A stretch of 64,000 nt of DNA. It comes from an uncultured Polaribacter sp. GTDB taxonomy: Bacteria; Bacteroidota; Bacteroidia; Flavobacteriales; Flavobacteriaceae. The translations under genes and the position numbers were made by a program. The stretch covers positions 496,001 to 560,000 of the forward strand of contig NZ_CANMFI010000001.1 in the NCBI RefSeq assembly GCF_947497125.1. Reading direction: 5' to 3'. Under the pieces are notes generated by a model. It saw only the letters and a list, made by a program, of their open reading frames with translations. It made no database searches and was not told the origin of the DNA. Of this stretch, positions 53,160 to 63,240 are shown one piece after another (within the stretch, counting starts at the first letter, position 1; each line of letters starts with the position of its first letter).

Positions 53160-55967
53160 TTATATTTCTAAAATATAATTTGTTAAGTTGGCATTGTGGT
53201 CTAAATCCATTTTTTTTCTGAGACGATATCTCTTCACTTCTACACTTCTAGGAGAAATATTTAAAAGCGGTGCTATTTCTTTAGAAGTTAAATTTAATCT
53301 TAAATAAGCGCACAACCTTAAATCGTTGGGTGTTAATTCTGGGTGTTTTGCTTTAATTTTGTCTAAAAACTTTTTATCTGCATTGTTAAAAGCCTCTTCG
53401 AAGAGCTTCCAATCGTCTGTATTGTTTAAATTGGTATCAATTATTTTTACAACTTTGGTAATGTTTTTACCACTACCTTCTAACAATTCATTTTTAATAT
53501 CATTTAAAAATTCGTTCTTTTTAATAATACTCATTGTAGAGTTTGCCAACTCTCTATTTTTACTCTCAATATCTGCTCTTAGTTTGTCATTATTCAACTT
53601 AATAATCTGCTGAGAACTTTCTAAATCTTTTAAAGCAGCTTCTTTTTGTGCCTTTTCTAATAATTCTTTCCGTTGTTTTGCATAGTATATTTTAGAAAAA
53701 ACGTGCACTAAATAAAAGGAAAGTAGCGCAATTAAAACATAGAGCACAGTCATATATATAGAAATATACCAGGGTTTTTGTATAGAAAAATGATACTCTG
53801 AAACATTACTACTTACTACATCTCCTATAATTGCTCTTACTTTAAAAACATATTCTCCGTAAGGTATATTTTCAAATAAAATTGAATTTGCTTCTTGGGG
53901 CAAACTCCAGTTTTTATTTAGTCCCACCAATTGATATTGGTACTTTGTAGTATTTACAGTATTAAATATTGGCACACTAAAAGAAAATATAAAGTTGTTC
54001 TCTTTGGCACTAAAACTATTTTTTGATAAAATATTAATATTTTTTTTAGGTGAATCTGTTACAAAACTTTTTACATTATTAATGTATACATCAAAATTTT
54101 TCTGCTTTTGTAAAGCATCTAAATCAACTTTAAGGTAGCCGTTTGAAGTACCTATTAAATACTCTTCATTATTTAGATGTATAATATTTTCATAACCAGA
54201 AGCTGCTTTAGGTATTTTATTTGCCAATGAAATAGTACGTATTTTTGCTCTATCACTCAAAGTTCCTGGAGACACATATTTTATTGAATTCTTTGCAAAT
54301 AACCAAATTCTATTTTTTGCAGTATCATTTATCAATTTAGCAGAAATAAAAGAATCATCTGTAAAAAGATTACTATGTATGCTATCTTTTAAAAAAGTTT
54401 GCTGAGTGTTGTCATATACATACACTCCATTCTTTTTAGCATACAATATTTTATTATTGTGTTTAATAATGCTAGAATGTATTCCTTTTTCTAAAGAGGG
54501 TTCAATTTGTACATTTTCTACTTTTTTAAGATCCTTGTCTATCTTTAACTTAAAAACGCCTTTGTATTCATGGTTTATAAAATATTCTGAAGCATTTAAT
54601 TGAACAACATATTTACTTGAAGTATCAAAACCTGCTATTTTATGGGCATAAAACCAATTGTTATTTTCTTTTTTAAGAACAAATAAACCATCATAACATC
54701 CTAGTAAGAGAGTATTTTTATCAATCTGAGTAAAATTCCATGTCCCAGATTTGCCAAATATATTTTTAGCCTTGTTCTGTTTTATAGTAAAAGTACCCGA
54801 ATCATGTCCACAGAATAATGTAGCATCAATTACGGTAAGATTCCAAACTTGCCCTTCTGTTTTCTCTATAAATTGAAAAGGTTGATTAGAATCTAAATTC
54901 TTATAAAACAATCCTTGATTAGTTCCCAAATACAATTTATCATTAAAAACTACAGAAGTGTAAATGGTACCTAAAAAATCCATTTTCTTATTATATGTTT
55001 TAAATGCCGATGTATTGTTTATGTAGTTGATACCGTTATCTAAACCCAACCAAATATTTTTATCTCTGTCTTCAAAAACCGATAATATGGTATTGTTGCT
55101 TAATCCAGAAAACTGACTTATTGTGTACTTTAAATTACCATTTTTATCTAAGTAAATTAAGCCGTTAGAGACCGTTCCTATGGCAAAACCATTGTCTGTT
55201 AATTTGGAAACACTATATACTTTTTTATGCTCTAGAATAGTTGCATCGGGTAAGTTCCATTTTTGTATGATTCCTTTTACTATTGAATAAAAACCATCTT
55301 CTTCAGTTAAAAAGAACAAGCGATTGTCTTTTTCAAAAAAATTAACAATTAATTTCTCTTTTACAAAACGTGAGTTAGAAACTAATTTTGGGTGTCCGTT
55401 TTCAATTTTAAAAACACCTTTATTAAGCTCTTGATAATAAATAACATCTTCTACTTTAGATATTTTTTGGATTCTGTTCTCAGACTCAATAATATTAATT
55501 TCTGAAGTGCTTATATTGTAAAGATAGATTCTTTGTAAAGACTTAAATAGTATCCAACCATCTAACTCTACGATATGCCAAACTTGCTCATCTTCTAACA
55601 TTTGTATTTGCAACTTTTCTACCAAAGAGGTAAATATTAAAGTTCCAAATTCATCTTTTTCCCAGAATCCAAAATCCATATAAAAACCTGTAAAAACTTT
55701 TTTATCAATTGCTTTTACAGAACGCATTATGGTTTCATTAGGTGTTTCATATAAATTCCAAGAAGCTCCGTTAAACTCTAAAAGTCCTTTACTATTTGCA
55801 ACGTAAATAAATCCTTTTGCATCTTGTGAAATTGCCCAGTTTTGGTTTTCTGCTTTATAGTCTTCTGATGTAAATATTTGTATTGGCGGAATTTCTTGTG
55901 AGTAACATAGTGATATGAAGAATAAAAAAAGAAACTTAAAATATTTTACTCTTAAAAAATGTATCAT
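53160..55967 (-). CDS. Membrane-anchored propeller/Y_Y_Y sensor with LuxR-type DNA-binding domain
   Basis: 935 aa. An N-terminal signal/anchor (residues 8-23) leads to a periplasmic two-bladed propeller sensor built of reg_prop repeats (for example GLSNNTILSVFEDRDKNIWL, near residue 289). A Y_Y_Y domain (near 660-730), a membrane helix (about 735-757), a coiled coil (about 760-830) and a C-terminal LuxR/GerE helix-turn-helix (LTSKEIAPLLNISPRSVEVK, near residue 894) follow. It has no kinase or receiver domain, so it should sense glycan fragments outside and bind DNA inside. It lies between the beta-glucan and alpha-glucan loci and may control either. Confidence 0.9.
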   Translation of the reverse strand: MIHFLRVKYFKFLFLFFISLCYSQEIPPIQIFTSEDYKAENQNWAISQDAKGFIYVANSKGLLEFNGASWNLYETPNETIMRSVKAIDKKVFTGFYMDFGFWEKDEFGTLIFTSLVEKLQIQMLEDEQVWHIVELDGWILFKSLQRIYLYNISTSEINIIESENRIQKISKVEDVIYYQELNKGVFKIENGHPKLVSNSRFVKEKLIVNFFEKDNRLFFLTEEDGFYSIVKGIIQKWNLPDATILEHKKVYSVSKLTDNGFAIGTVSNGLIYLDKNGNLKYTISQFSGLSNNTILSVFEDRDKNIWLGLDNGINYINNTSAFKTYNKKMDFLGTIYTSVVFNDKLYLGTNQGLFYKNLDSNQPFQFIEKTEGQVWNLTVIDATLFCGHDSGTFTIKQNKAKNIFGKSGTWNFTQIDKNTLLLGCYDGLFVLKKENNNWFYAHKIAGFDTSSKYVVQLNASEYFINHEYKGVFKLKIDKDLKKVENVQIEPSLEKGIHSSIIKHNNKILYAKKNGVYVYDNTQQTFLKDSIHSNLFTDDSFISAKLINDTAKNRIWLFAKNSIKYVSPGTLSDRAKIRTISLANKIPKAASGYENIIHLNNEEYLIGTSNGYLKVDLDALQKQKNFDVYINNVKSFVTDSPKKNINILSKNSFSAKENNFIFSFSVPIFNTVNTTKYQYQLVGLNKNWSLPQEANSILFENIPYGEYVFKVRAIIGDVVSSNVSEYHFSIQKPWYISIYMTVLYVLIALLSFYLVHVFSKIYYAKQRKELLEKAQKEAALKDLESSQQIIKLNNDKLRADIESKNRELANSTMSIIKKNEFLNDIKNELLEGSGKNITKVVKIIDTNLNNTDDWKLFEEAFNNADKKFLDKIKAKHPELTPNDLRLCAYLRLNLTSKEIAPLLNISPRSVEVKRYRLRKKMDLDHNANLTNYILEI

Positions 55968-56033
55968 CTATATCTTTTTTTGTTGTGCTAAATTTATGTG
56001 TAAAATATTTTATTTCAATAATTTACATATTTA

Positions 56034-56041
56034 CAAATATA
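56034..56041 (-). promoter_or_regulatory. Candidate -7 element for the regulator gene
   Basis: TATATTTG on the minus strand, 66 nt upstream of the regulator's start codon. It lies just downstream of the terminator at 56108-56132, so the regulator can be transcribed on its own. Confidence 0.45.
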
Positions 56042-56107
56042 CCTGTGTATAGTTTTTAAAGCATATAAATTTACACGTAAACTTTGGTTTAAACAAGTTT
56101 AATAAAA

Positions 56108-56132
56108 AAAACCGTAACATAATTACGGTTTT
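56108..56132 (-). terminator. Terminator at the end of the alpha-glucan operon
   Basis: Arms AACCGTAA and TTACGGTT surround a 3-nt loop and are flanked by A and T runs, so it can work on both strands. On the minus strand it follows the first listed GH13 gene by about 45 nt and separates it from the regulator. Confidence 0.8.
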
Positions 56133-56176
56133 TATTTAAACAAAATAAGTTTTAAGCATCAAAAAAAAATAAAAAT

Positions 56177-57829
56177 TTATATTTTTTCTAATAAAACAAT
56201 ATTAAAAGCTGAGTGTAATTTTACCTTTCCATCAATAACTTTTAACGTTTTATTTGAGTAAAAATCTCTTAACAACGCACCATTTTTAAATATTGATGAC
56301 ACCTTTATTTCTATGGGTTCTTTGGGCAAGTTTAAACCGACAATTACTTTGTCATTATTTCTAACTCTAGAAAAAACCAAACCATTGGCATCTGAAATAA
56401 GTTGATGTCTACCGGCTCCAATAGCCATATGGTTTGCTCTAAACTGTCCTATTTTTTGCCAATGAGTAAGTATCTTTTGTGCAGTTTCATTATTTCTTAT
56501 TTCATTCCAATTCATAAAAGACCTTAAAGTAGCATCTCCAACAGTTCCTTCTATCGTTAAATCTCTTGCAGTTTCATCACCATAATATACTTGCGAAGTT
56601 CCTGGTGTTAACAACAACATTTCTGCTGTTTTATAAGGTTGTATTCTTTCTTTATCAAAAGGTTGCCCATCATCATGTGAAGTCATATAATTTAAGACAC
56701 CATACCCTTTTAACTCTGTGTTTAAGATAGAATCATACTTAACAAACACCTCATTTGCTGATAATTGCTTTACATTCCATTTAAGCTCAAAATTGATTAA
56801 ACTATTGAATGCTTTGTCAAAATAATTTACCTTTTTATCACCAAAATCGTATGCTTTTCCGTGAGAAATCGCATAATTATATACCTCGCCAACCAAATAA
56901 AAATTATTATTATCTAACACTTTTTCTGGATTGTTTTTCTTGTAATTGTCAAAAGCAACATCACACTCTTGTTTAAATTCTTGCCATACAAATTCTTCAG
57001 TATGTTTTACGGTATCTACTCTGTAACCATCAATACCAAATTCTGTAATGTAATCTGTTAGCCATTTTATAATGTAAAAACGGGGTGCTCTTGGGTAGTT
57101 AGTTCTTTCAAAAAAAGCATCTAACTCACTCATTTCTTGCTCTAAACGCCCTTCTGCTTTCCATTTAGCAACCAATTGAGGTGGCAAATCAACTGCTGTA
57201 TTGCTTTCTGTTTTAATATCTGGCAAGTTTTTAACCAAGGTACAAGCAGTAGTATTTTCATAAGAATCGTATGAGCAATGCGGCTCGGTTCTTACCCACT
57301 CTTCTGGCCAAACAGTATCTTGTTCTGTAACCGGACCTGTATGATTTATAACGGCATCTAATAAAATTCGAATTCCTTTTTTATGAGCCAATTCTACCAA
57401 TTCCTTTACATCTTCTTTGGTACCAAAATTTGGATCAATAGCTGTCCAATCTTTTGTCCAATATCCATGATAACCGTAAGAAACGCCTGTTCCTTCATCT
57501 GTAGCTCCATGAATTTGCTCTACAATTGGGGTCATCCAAATAGCATTAATCCCCAAATCTGTAAAGTAACCTTCTTTTATTTTTTGAATGATTCCCTTAA
57601 TATCTCCTCCTTTAAAACCTCTTAAAGTTCCCGTTTCTCTTGTTCTATTAAAGTTTACATCATTAGACGGATCTCCGTTATTAAAACGATCGGTTAACAG
57701 AAAATAGATGTTAGCGCCTTCCCAAACAAATTCTTTTTTTGCAATTTCTTGCACATTATTTTTATCTGGTGATTTTTGTTGACAACTAAACATTGACACT
57801 AAAAAAAGGAAGAAAAATATTTTTTTCAT
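56177..57829 (-). CDS. GH13 alpha-amylase family lipoprotein
   Basis: 550 aa. An SPII signal ends at MFSC (Cys16) followed by QQKSPDKNN. The GH13 barrel shows region I (DAVINHTG, near residue 158), region II with the nucleophile Asp (GYRVDTVKH, near 267), region III with the acid/base Glu (VGEVYN, near 313) and region IV (TSHDDG, near 383). It opens YFLLTDRFNNGDPSND, typical of extracytoplasmic alpha-amylases. It would hydrolyse alpha-1,4-glucan at the cell envelope. It is the last gene of the alpha-glucan operon and starts 10 nt after the next GH13 gene. Confidence 0.93.
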   Translation of the reverse strand: MKKIFFFLFLVSMFSCQQKSPDKNNVQEIAKKEFVWEGANIYFLLTDRFNNGDPSNDVNFNRTRETGTLRGFKGGDIKGIIQKIKEGYFTDLGINAIWMTPIVEQIHGATDEGTGVSYGYHGYWTKDWTAIDPNFGTKEDVKELVELAHKKGIRILLDAVINHTGPVTEQDTVWPEEWVRTEPHCSYDSYENTTACTLVKNLPDIKTESNTAVDLPPQLVAKWKAEGRLEQEMSELDAFFERTNYPRAPRFYIIKWLTDYITEFGIDGYRVDTVKHTEEFVWQEFKQECDVAFDNYKKNNPEKVLDNNNFYLVGEVYNYAISHGKAYDFGDKKVNYFDKAFNSLINFELKWNVKQLSANEVFVKYDSILNTELKGYGVLNYMTSHDDGQPFDKERIQPYKTAEMLLLTPGTSQVYYGDETARDLTIEGTVGDATLRSFMNWNEIRNNETAQKILTHWQKIGQFRANHMAIGAGRHQLISDANGLVFSRVRNNDKVIVGLNLPKEPIEIKVSSIFKNGALLRDFYSNKTLKVIDGKVKLHSAFNIVLLEKI

Positions 57830-57838
57830 AAAATTATT

Positions 57839-59713
57839 TTATTGAAGTTTTAAAATGAACGACTCTAAAGCATCTATTTCTATCAAAATAGTTCCTTCAG
57901 AATTTTCTACCTCTAAAGTAAACATTTTTGAATTATAGAGCATATCTTTTAATTGATATTTACCATCTTTTAAATTCCATTTTGCTAAAATTTCTGAAGG
58001 AATTTTTAAGGCAAATTTCTGGGGATTTTCAGCGTCAAAATTAGCTAAAACAACTAATTTTTCAGCATCAGAATATCTAACAAAAGAAAGTACTTTAGAG
58101 GTATAATTTTGGGTAGCATTTCTATTATACTGATGAATGTCTTCATAATCGCCCATTAATGCCTCTGAGTTGATCGTAAAATTAAGCAAACGCTTGTAAA
58201 ATTCTCTTAAATCTGTTTCTTCTATTGTAGATTGACCACCATCAAACTGTTTGTTATTAACCCATCTTTGCAAACTTGGCACTCCCACATAATCAAATAT
58301 TGAAGTTCTAGAAGGAGTTCCAAAACCAGCATTTTCAGAACCATCTTCACCAAACTCTTGGCCAAAATAAAGCATGGTTGGTGCAGAAGAAATGGTTGCA
58401 GAAACTACCATGGCTGGCTTCCCTTTTAAAGCATTTCCTGCAAACTCTTTACTTGCAATTCTCTGCTCATCATGGTTTTCTAAAAAATGCAACATGTTGT
58501 GTTCTATATCTTTTAAATCTTCTTGTATTGGTGGTATATTATCGGTTAAACCATGCCCTTGCATTATGTGTTTTATGGTGTCGTATAACTGCACTTTATC
58601 ATACAAATAATCCATTTTTCCTTTTCTAATATAATCTCTGTACAAAGATGGATTGTAAACTTCTGCCAATAAAAATGCCTCTGAATTTTTCATTTTAATT
58701 GCAGAGTTCATAAAACTCCAAAACTCTACAGGAACCATTTCGGCCATATCAAAACGGAAACCATCCACGCCTTTCTCTAACCAATACAGTGCAATATCTC
58801 TAAATTTTATCCAAGAATCTGGTACTCTTTTTCCTTGCCAAAATTCAAAATGCTTTTTATAATCTTCATTTTCAAAACCAACAGGCAATTCGTCAAAGTC
58901 TTTTTTTCCTTCAGGTGAAATTCCGTAATTTACTTTTACAGTTTCATACCAATCATAAAAATTTGGTTTCGAAGCTCTAGAACCATTTCCAGTCCATTTT
59001 GCTGGGTTTTCATCAAATTTCTTATCAGATAATGGCTGTTTTTCTCCTCCTAAAGGCAGATATCCATTTAAAAAATCGGGCACCTCAAAAGAAGTATTTG
59101 GCACATAATAAAAATTATTATCTATTGCATAAGCTACAGAAGTATCATCTGTTGCACCAAAATCTTTAGTACCTTCCGGATTTGTTAAACTCTGATAATT
59201 TCTAGCAACATGGTTTGGGACAATATCAATAATAACTTTTAATTTAGCTTTGTGAGAACGCGCAATCAATGCTTCAAATTCTTTCAAACGATTGCTTACA
59301 TTTTCTGCCAAATCAGGATTTACATTGTAATAATCTTTTACTGCATAAGGAGAACCTGCTCTTCCTTTTACGACATCAGGATCGTCGTTAGAAATACCGT
59401 ATGCAGTATAATCTCTTATTACATTATGGTGTGGCACACCTGTGTACCAAATATGCGTAATGCCTAAATCTTTAATTTCTAATAGGGCTTTGTCTGTAAA
59501 GTCATTAAATTTTCCAACACCATTTTCTTCAATAGTACCCCAAGGTTTATTGGTTGTATTGGTATTGCCAAACAAACGTGTAAAAGCCTGATAAACAACT
59601 ACTTTATTTTTATCTTTTTCTTGCATCACTTTCTTTTCTTCTTTTTTATTGGTTTCACAACTTGCCATACTTATTAAAACCACAACTGCTAAAGCACTGT
59701 ATATTTTTTTCAT
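57839..59713 (-). CDS. GH13 alpha-amylase/alpha-glucosidase-like lipoprotein
   Basis: 624 aa. An SPII signal ends at MASC (Cys19) followed by ETNKKEEKK. The barrel has region I (DIVPNHVA, near residue 162), region II (GFRFDMAEM, near 318; catalytic Asp), region III (LAEVYNPS, near 346; Glu) and region IV (FLENHDEQR, near 412). A large insertion between regions I and II (about residues 175-300) marks a separate GH13 subfamily from its neighbour. It lies 10 nt after the GH31 gene and 10 nt before the second GH13 gene, in one operon. Confidence 0.92.
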   Translation of the reverse strand: MKKIYSALAVVVLISMASCETNKKEEKKVMQEKDKNKVVVYQAFTRLFGNTNTTNKPWGTIEENGVGKFNDFTDKALLEIKDLGITHIWYTGVPHHNVIRDYTAYGISNDDPDVVKGRAGSPYAVKDYYNVNPDLAENVSNRLKEFEALIARSHKAKLKVIIDIVPNHVARNYQSLTNPEGTKDFGATDDTSVAYAIDNNFYYVPNTSFEVPDFLNGYLPLGGEKQPLSDKKFDENPAKWTGNGSRASKPNFYDWYETVKVNYGISPEGKKDFDELPVGFENEDYKKHFEFWQGKRVPDSWIKFRDIALYWLEKGVDGFRFDMAEMVPVEFWSFMNSAIKMKNSEAFLLAEVYNPSLYRDYIRKGKMDYLYDKVQLYDTIKHIMQGHGLTDNIPPIQEDLKDIEHNMLHFLENHDEQRIASKEFAGNALKGKPAMVVSATISSAPTMLYFGQEFGEDGSENAGFGTPSRTSIFDYVGVPSLQRWVNNKQFDGGQSTIEETDLREFYKRLLNFTINSEALMGDYEDIHQYNRNATQNYTSKVLSFVRYSDAEKLVVLANFDAENPQKFALKIPSEILAKWNLKDGKYQLKDMLYNSKMFTLEVENSEGTILIEIDALESFILKLQ

Positions 59714-59722
59714 TCTAAAAAT

Positions 59723-62149
59723 CTATTTTAAGGATATTTTAATTTTTAATTCTTTCTTCGGATGCCATTTTACAGGAATCCTTAACTGATTTTGTTCTGA
59801 TAAAACTTGTCTTCTTTTTCCATTTACTTTAACCTTTTTTGGAGTCCAATTTATATGATGTACAACCAACTCAATTTCTTTTTCTTGCAAATTCCAGTGT
59901 TCTCCAAATTCTGCCTCTATATCAATTTCTAAATATTTTTTTTCAATTTCAGCTTCAAACTCTAACATTTCATATGCACCGTTTTCAAAAGCATTTGCTG
60001 TTAAACCATCATCATTATAAAGAATTCTTTCTGATTTTTTTACAGTAGCATCATACCAATAATGCAATTCTAATACAGCACCGTTATAATTCTCTGTGGT
60101 TTGCACCAATTTGGTCATCGGAATAACAACACCTCCTCTTACATAAGTTGGTATCGCTTGCTTTGTAAGCGTTACTTTTTTTGTTTGTCCTCCTTTAATT
60201 TTTTCATCAGTATAAAAATCAAACCAATTTGCCGTTTTAGGAAAATAAATTGCTGTAGTTTGAACTGAATCTTTTAAAATAGGTGTAATTAAAAAATCTT
60301 TCCCCCAAAGATAAGAAGTAGAATTTGTCATTAAATTTTTAGCATCTTCTTCAAAGAAAATAGGACGCATTAACGGAGTTCCTTTTTGATTGTTTTCGAA
60401 GGCTAAATTGTAATTATAAGGCAACATTTTATATCGTAATTCTATGGCTATTTTTGCTAACTTTTTTGCTTCGTCACTTCTAAAAACAGGTTCGCTTGGT
60501 ACATCTTCTTGCGCATGCGGTCTGTAAATTGGCTGAAAAACACCATATTGCAACCATCTTACATACAAATTATCATCTAGATTTGCTCCTGCAAATCCGC
60601 CCAAATCAGAATGCATATACCCCAAACCTTGCATCCCCATTTGCAATGCAATTTCTGGCTGACTTTGCAATCCGCCCCAACTTCTACTAACATCACCAGA
60701 CCAAGGAATCATACCGAAGCGTTGCGAACCAGAACTTCCTGCACGCATTAAAATAAAAGGTCTTTCTGTTGGATATTCTTTCTGATATCCTTCAAAAATT
60801 AATTTTGACCAATCATGGCCATATATATTGTGTATTTCATCTGCTTTTTGTGTTTGGTTAAAAGTAACCCAAGATGGCAACACTTCTGGCTCACCCAAAT
60901 CGCCCCACAATCCTTTTACACCATCATTCAAAATGTCTTTATAAACATTCCAAAACCAATCTCTACCCAATTTTTTATAGATATCTACAATGCTTGTGTT
61001 GCCAAAATAGAAATCGTATTTGGCAGCATTTTGTAAGGTATCTATTGCCAAAACTTGTTTTTTTTCTGCTTCTGCCCATTTTTTTGAAGTAGATAAAACA
61101 AAAGGCTCTGTAATTAAAACAGTTTTTACTCCTTTCTTTTTTAAATTTGAAACCATTTGCTTTAGATCAGGAAAAGAATCTTTGTCTACTTCTAAATTTC
61201 CCATTGTACCTTGTACTTCTTTTCCAAACCAATACAAATCTAAAATAACAGCATCTACAGGAATTTCTTCTTCTTTAAATTTCTGAATGGTTTTTTCTGT
61301 TTCTTCTTGCGAACGATACCCAAATCTACTCGAAAAGTTTCCTAAAGTCCACCTAGCAGGCAAAGGCTGTTTTCCCGTTAAATCTGTATATACGTCAACC
61401 AAATCTTCCCAAGAATCTCCTACAATGACTTGATAGGTTTTACGTCCAGAGATTGTTTCATACGTTAAAGAATTGTCTTTTTTGCTATCTAAATCTAAAT
61501 AACCAACAGGTGCATTGTCAAAATGCAACATGTATTTTTTTGATGAAATTACTAACGGAATCGTAAAATTCATTAACTCTGAATAGCTTTCATACCCATA
61601 ATGCGCTCTATTGTAAAGCGGCAAACGATGGCCTCTTCTGTTCATCCCTAATGCTCTTGCGCCTCCACCAAATAATACCTCGTCTTTGGTTAAGTTGAAT
61701 TCTATTTTCTCTGTTTCTTTATAAACAATATTGCCTTTTACCAAATCCATTGGCTCGTGTTTAGATTTGAAATAACCTTGTTTTTCTGAGGTTATAAGCT
61801 TGTTTTTGTAATAATATGTTAGTTGAAATGGCGATTTTTGAATGGTAACAGAAATACCATCAGAACTATATGTTACCTGATTTTCTGTATCATTTATTAA
61901 AATATGAGTTGCTATAGGCTTTAAAACAACAGCATGTGAAGTCTTATTATAAAACTGATTGGTAGGTACAAAAGCAGTCTCAATAATTTTAGAATTGTAA
62001 AAGTTTATAAAATAAGTACCATCAGAAACATTTACCTGAAACTGATTCTCTTTTAAAAAAGTGGCACTTTTAAATATTCGATTTGAATTTTGAGCAAACG
62101 AAAAAATCGAAATAAAAAGGAATAAAAAAAGAATTTTATAGTTTTTCAT
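59723..62149 (-). CDS. GH31 alpha-glucosidase
   Basis: 808 aa. A Sec signal peptide (residues 1-19, ending FSFAQ) is followed by an N-terminal beta-sandwich (about 20-250), a barrel with the nucleophile region KGLWGDLGEPEV (near residue 414) and acid/base region PWSGDVSRSWGG (near 482), and a C-terminal DUF5110-like domain. It releases glucose from maltooligosaccharides, like SusB-type partners do in other Bacteroidota starch systems. The 61-nt gap after the esterase gene contains a short repeat found also upstream of the esterase. Confidence 0.92.
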   Translation of the reverse strand: MKNYKILFLFLFISIFSFAQNSNRIFKSATFLKENQFQVNVSDGTYFINFYNSKIIETAFVPTNQFYNKTSHAVVLKPIATHILINDTENQVTYSSDGISVTIQKSPFQLTYYYKNKLITSEKQGYFKSKHEPMDLVKGNIVYKETEKIEFNLTKDEVLFGGGARALGMNRRGHRLPLYNRAHYGYESYSELMNFTIPLVISSKKYMLHFDNAPVGYLDLDSKKDNSLTYETISGRKTYQVIVGDSWEDLVDVYTDLTGKQPLPARWTLGNFSSRFGYRSQEETEKTIQKFKEEEIPVDAVILDLYWFGKEVQGTMGNLEVDKDSFPDLKQMVSNLKKKGVKTVLITEPFVLSTSKKWAEAEKKQVLAIDTLQNAAKYDFYFGNTSIVDIYKKLGRDWFWNVYKDILNDGVKGLWGDLGEPEVLPSWVTFNQTQKADEIHNIYGHDWSKLIFEGYQKEYPTERPFILMRAGSSGSQRFGMIPWSGDVSRSWGGLQSQPEIALQMGMQGLGYMHSDLGGFAGANLDDNLYVRWLQYGVFQPIYRPHAQEDVPSEPVFRSDEAKKLAKIAIELRYKMLPYNYNLAFENNQKGTPLMRPIFFEEDAKNLMTNSTSYLWGKDFLITPILKDSVQTTAIYFPKTANWFDFYTDEKIKGGQTKKVTLTKQAIPTYVRGGVVIPMTKLVQTTENYNGAVLELHYWYDATVKKSERILYNDDGLTANAFENGAYEMLEFEAEIEKKYLEIDIEAEFGEHWNLQEKEIELVVHHINWTPKKVKVNGKRRQVLSEQNQLRIPVKWHPKKELKIKISLK

Positions 62150-62165
62150 GTTTTATATTTTGAAA

Positions 62166-62181
62166 ACCTCACAGGTTTTAA
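62166..62181. repeat. Short intergenic repeat, copy 1
   Basis: ACCTCACAGGTTTTAA, 17 nt upstream of the GH31 start codon (minus strand). With the preceding AAA it forms a stem AAAACCT-CAC-AGGTTTT. An identical 16-bp copy is at 63196-63211. Confidence 0.6.
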
Positions 62182-62210
62182 AAAACCTTTGAAATCTTAT
62201 ATAATTTATA

Positions 62211-63179
62211 CTATTTTTTCAATAAAAAAGTAATCGGAATATCTATTCTTGCTTGCCAAGATTTCTCTGAATGGTCTGTGCCCTCAAAAAACAAGTTCTT
62301 GTAATTTTTGGCAGAATAGCCACCATTCATAAAAATAGCATCTACTTTTGGTGCATACTTAGGATAGTAAGCATCCAAGGTTTTATTACCATAATCAAAA
62401 TACATTTTATGTGTCTGGGCATCTGGTAAATTAGCTGCTAAATAATCAAAAATTGCTGCTGGCAATTTATTATCTTCTTTAGGCGCTGCACCAACCCAAT
62501 GGGTAGAAATACAAGCTGCTCCTCCAAAAATAGTTGGATATTCTGCTACCGCATACATAGACATTAAACCGCCCATAGAAGAACCTGCAACAAAGGTATT
62601 TTCTTTAGATGTTAGCACAGAATATGTCTTATCAACATAAGGCTTTAATTCGTGTACTAAAAACTGTAAATAGGCATCTCCTTTTAAATTGGTGCTAAAA
62701 TTATTGTCTAAAGCTTCTTTATAAACAGCCTCTTTGTCTACTTTATTTAGATAGTCCATTGCTTTTTCTGGAAACAAGTCTTGCCAACGAATTTCTGGAA
62801 TGTTATGAATACCTACAACTATAAAATCTCTTACTCTATTCTCTTCCATTAATTTTGAAGCAACCTCATCTATCATCCATTCTTGTTTGTTCCAAGTTGT
62901 AGTTGCGTCAAACAACATTTGACCATCATGCATGTATAATACTGCGTATTTTTTTACTGATGAATAGTTTTCTGGCAACCAAACATCTACAGGTCTTGGG
63001 GTTATCTTTTTAGATGGAAAAGCAGAAATTCTTACTAATTTTCCGCTTGATAAATTTGCAGAATCTAAAACTTTGGCTTCAATTTTTGGTTGATGTTGAA
63101 CTTCATTTTTTTCTTCTTGTTTTGATTTTTGACAAGAAATCAGAAGTAAAATTGAAAATAGAAATAGTATATTTTTCAT
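62211..63179 (-). CDS. Esterase-like alpha/beta hydrolase, lipoprotein
   Basis: 322 aa. An SPII signal ends at LISC (Cys16) followed by QKSKQEEKNE. The alpha/beta-hydrolase fold of the putative esterase (PF00756) family is seen, with the nucleophile elbow VAGSSMGG (Ser near residue 200), an upstream YAVLYMHDGQMLF segment (near 79) and the late His in FEGTDHSE (near 306). Such genes are frequent partners of GH13 and GH31 genes in Bacteroidota alpha-glucan loci; their true substrate is not settled. Confidence 0.85.
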   Translation of the reverse strand: MKNILFLFSILLLISCQKSKQEEKNEVQHQPKIEAKVLDSANLSSGKLVRISAFPSKKITPRPVDVWLPENYSSVKKYAVLYMHDGQMLFDATTTWNKQEWMIDEVASKLMEENRVRDFIVVGIHNIPEIRWQDLFPEKAMDYLNKVDKEAVYKEALDNNFSTNLKGDAYLQFLVHELKPYVDKTYSVLTSKENTFVAGSSMGGLMSMYAVAEYPTIFGGAACISTHWVGAAPKEDNKLPAAIFDYLAANLPDAQTHKMYFDYGNKTLDAYYPKYAPKVDAIFMNGGYSAKNYKNLFFEGTDHSEKSWQARIDIPITFLLKK

Positions 63180-63195
63180 GTTTTATGATTTTCAG

Positions 63196-63211
63196 ACCTC
63201 ACAGGTTTTAA
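63196..63211. repeat. Short intergenic repeat, copy 2
   Basis: ACCTCACAGGTTTTAA, identical to 62166-62181, and again 17 nt upstream of a start codon (the esterase at 63179). The core can form the small stem ACCT-CAC-AGGT. Confidence 0.6.
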
Positions 63212-63240
63212 TGACCTTTAGGGCTACTAAATTTTAAGTA

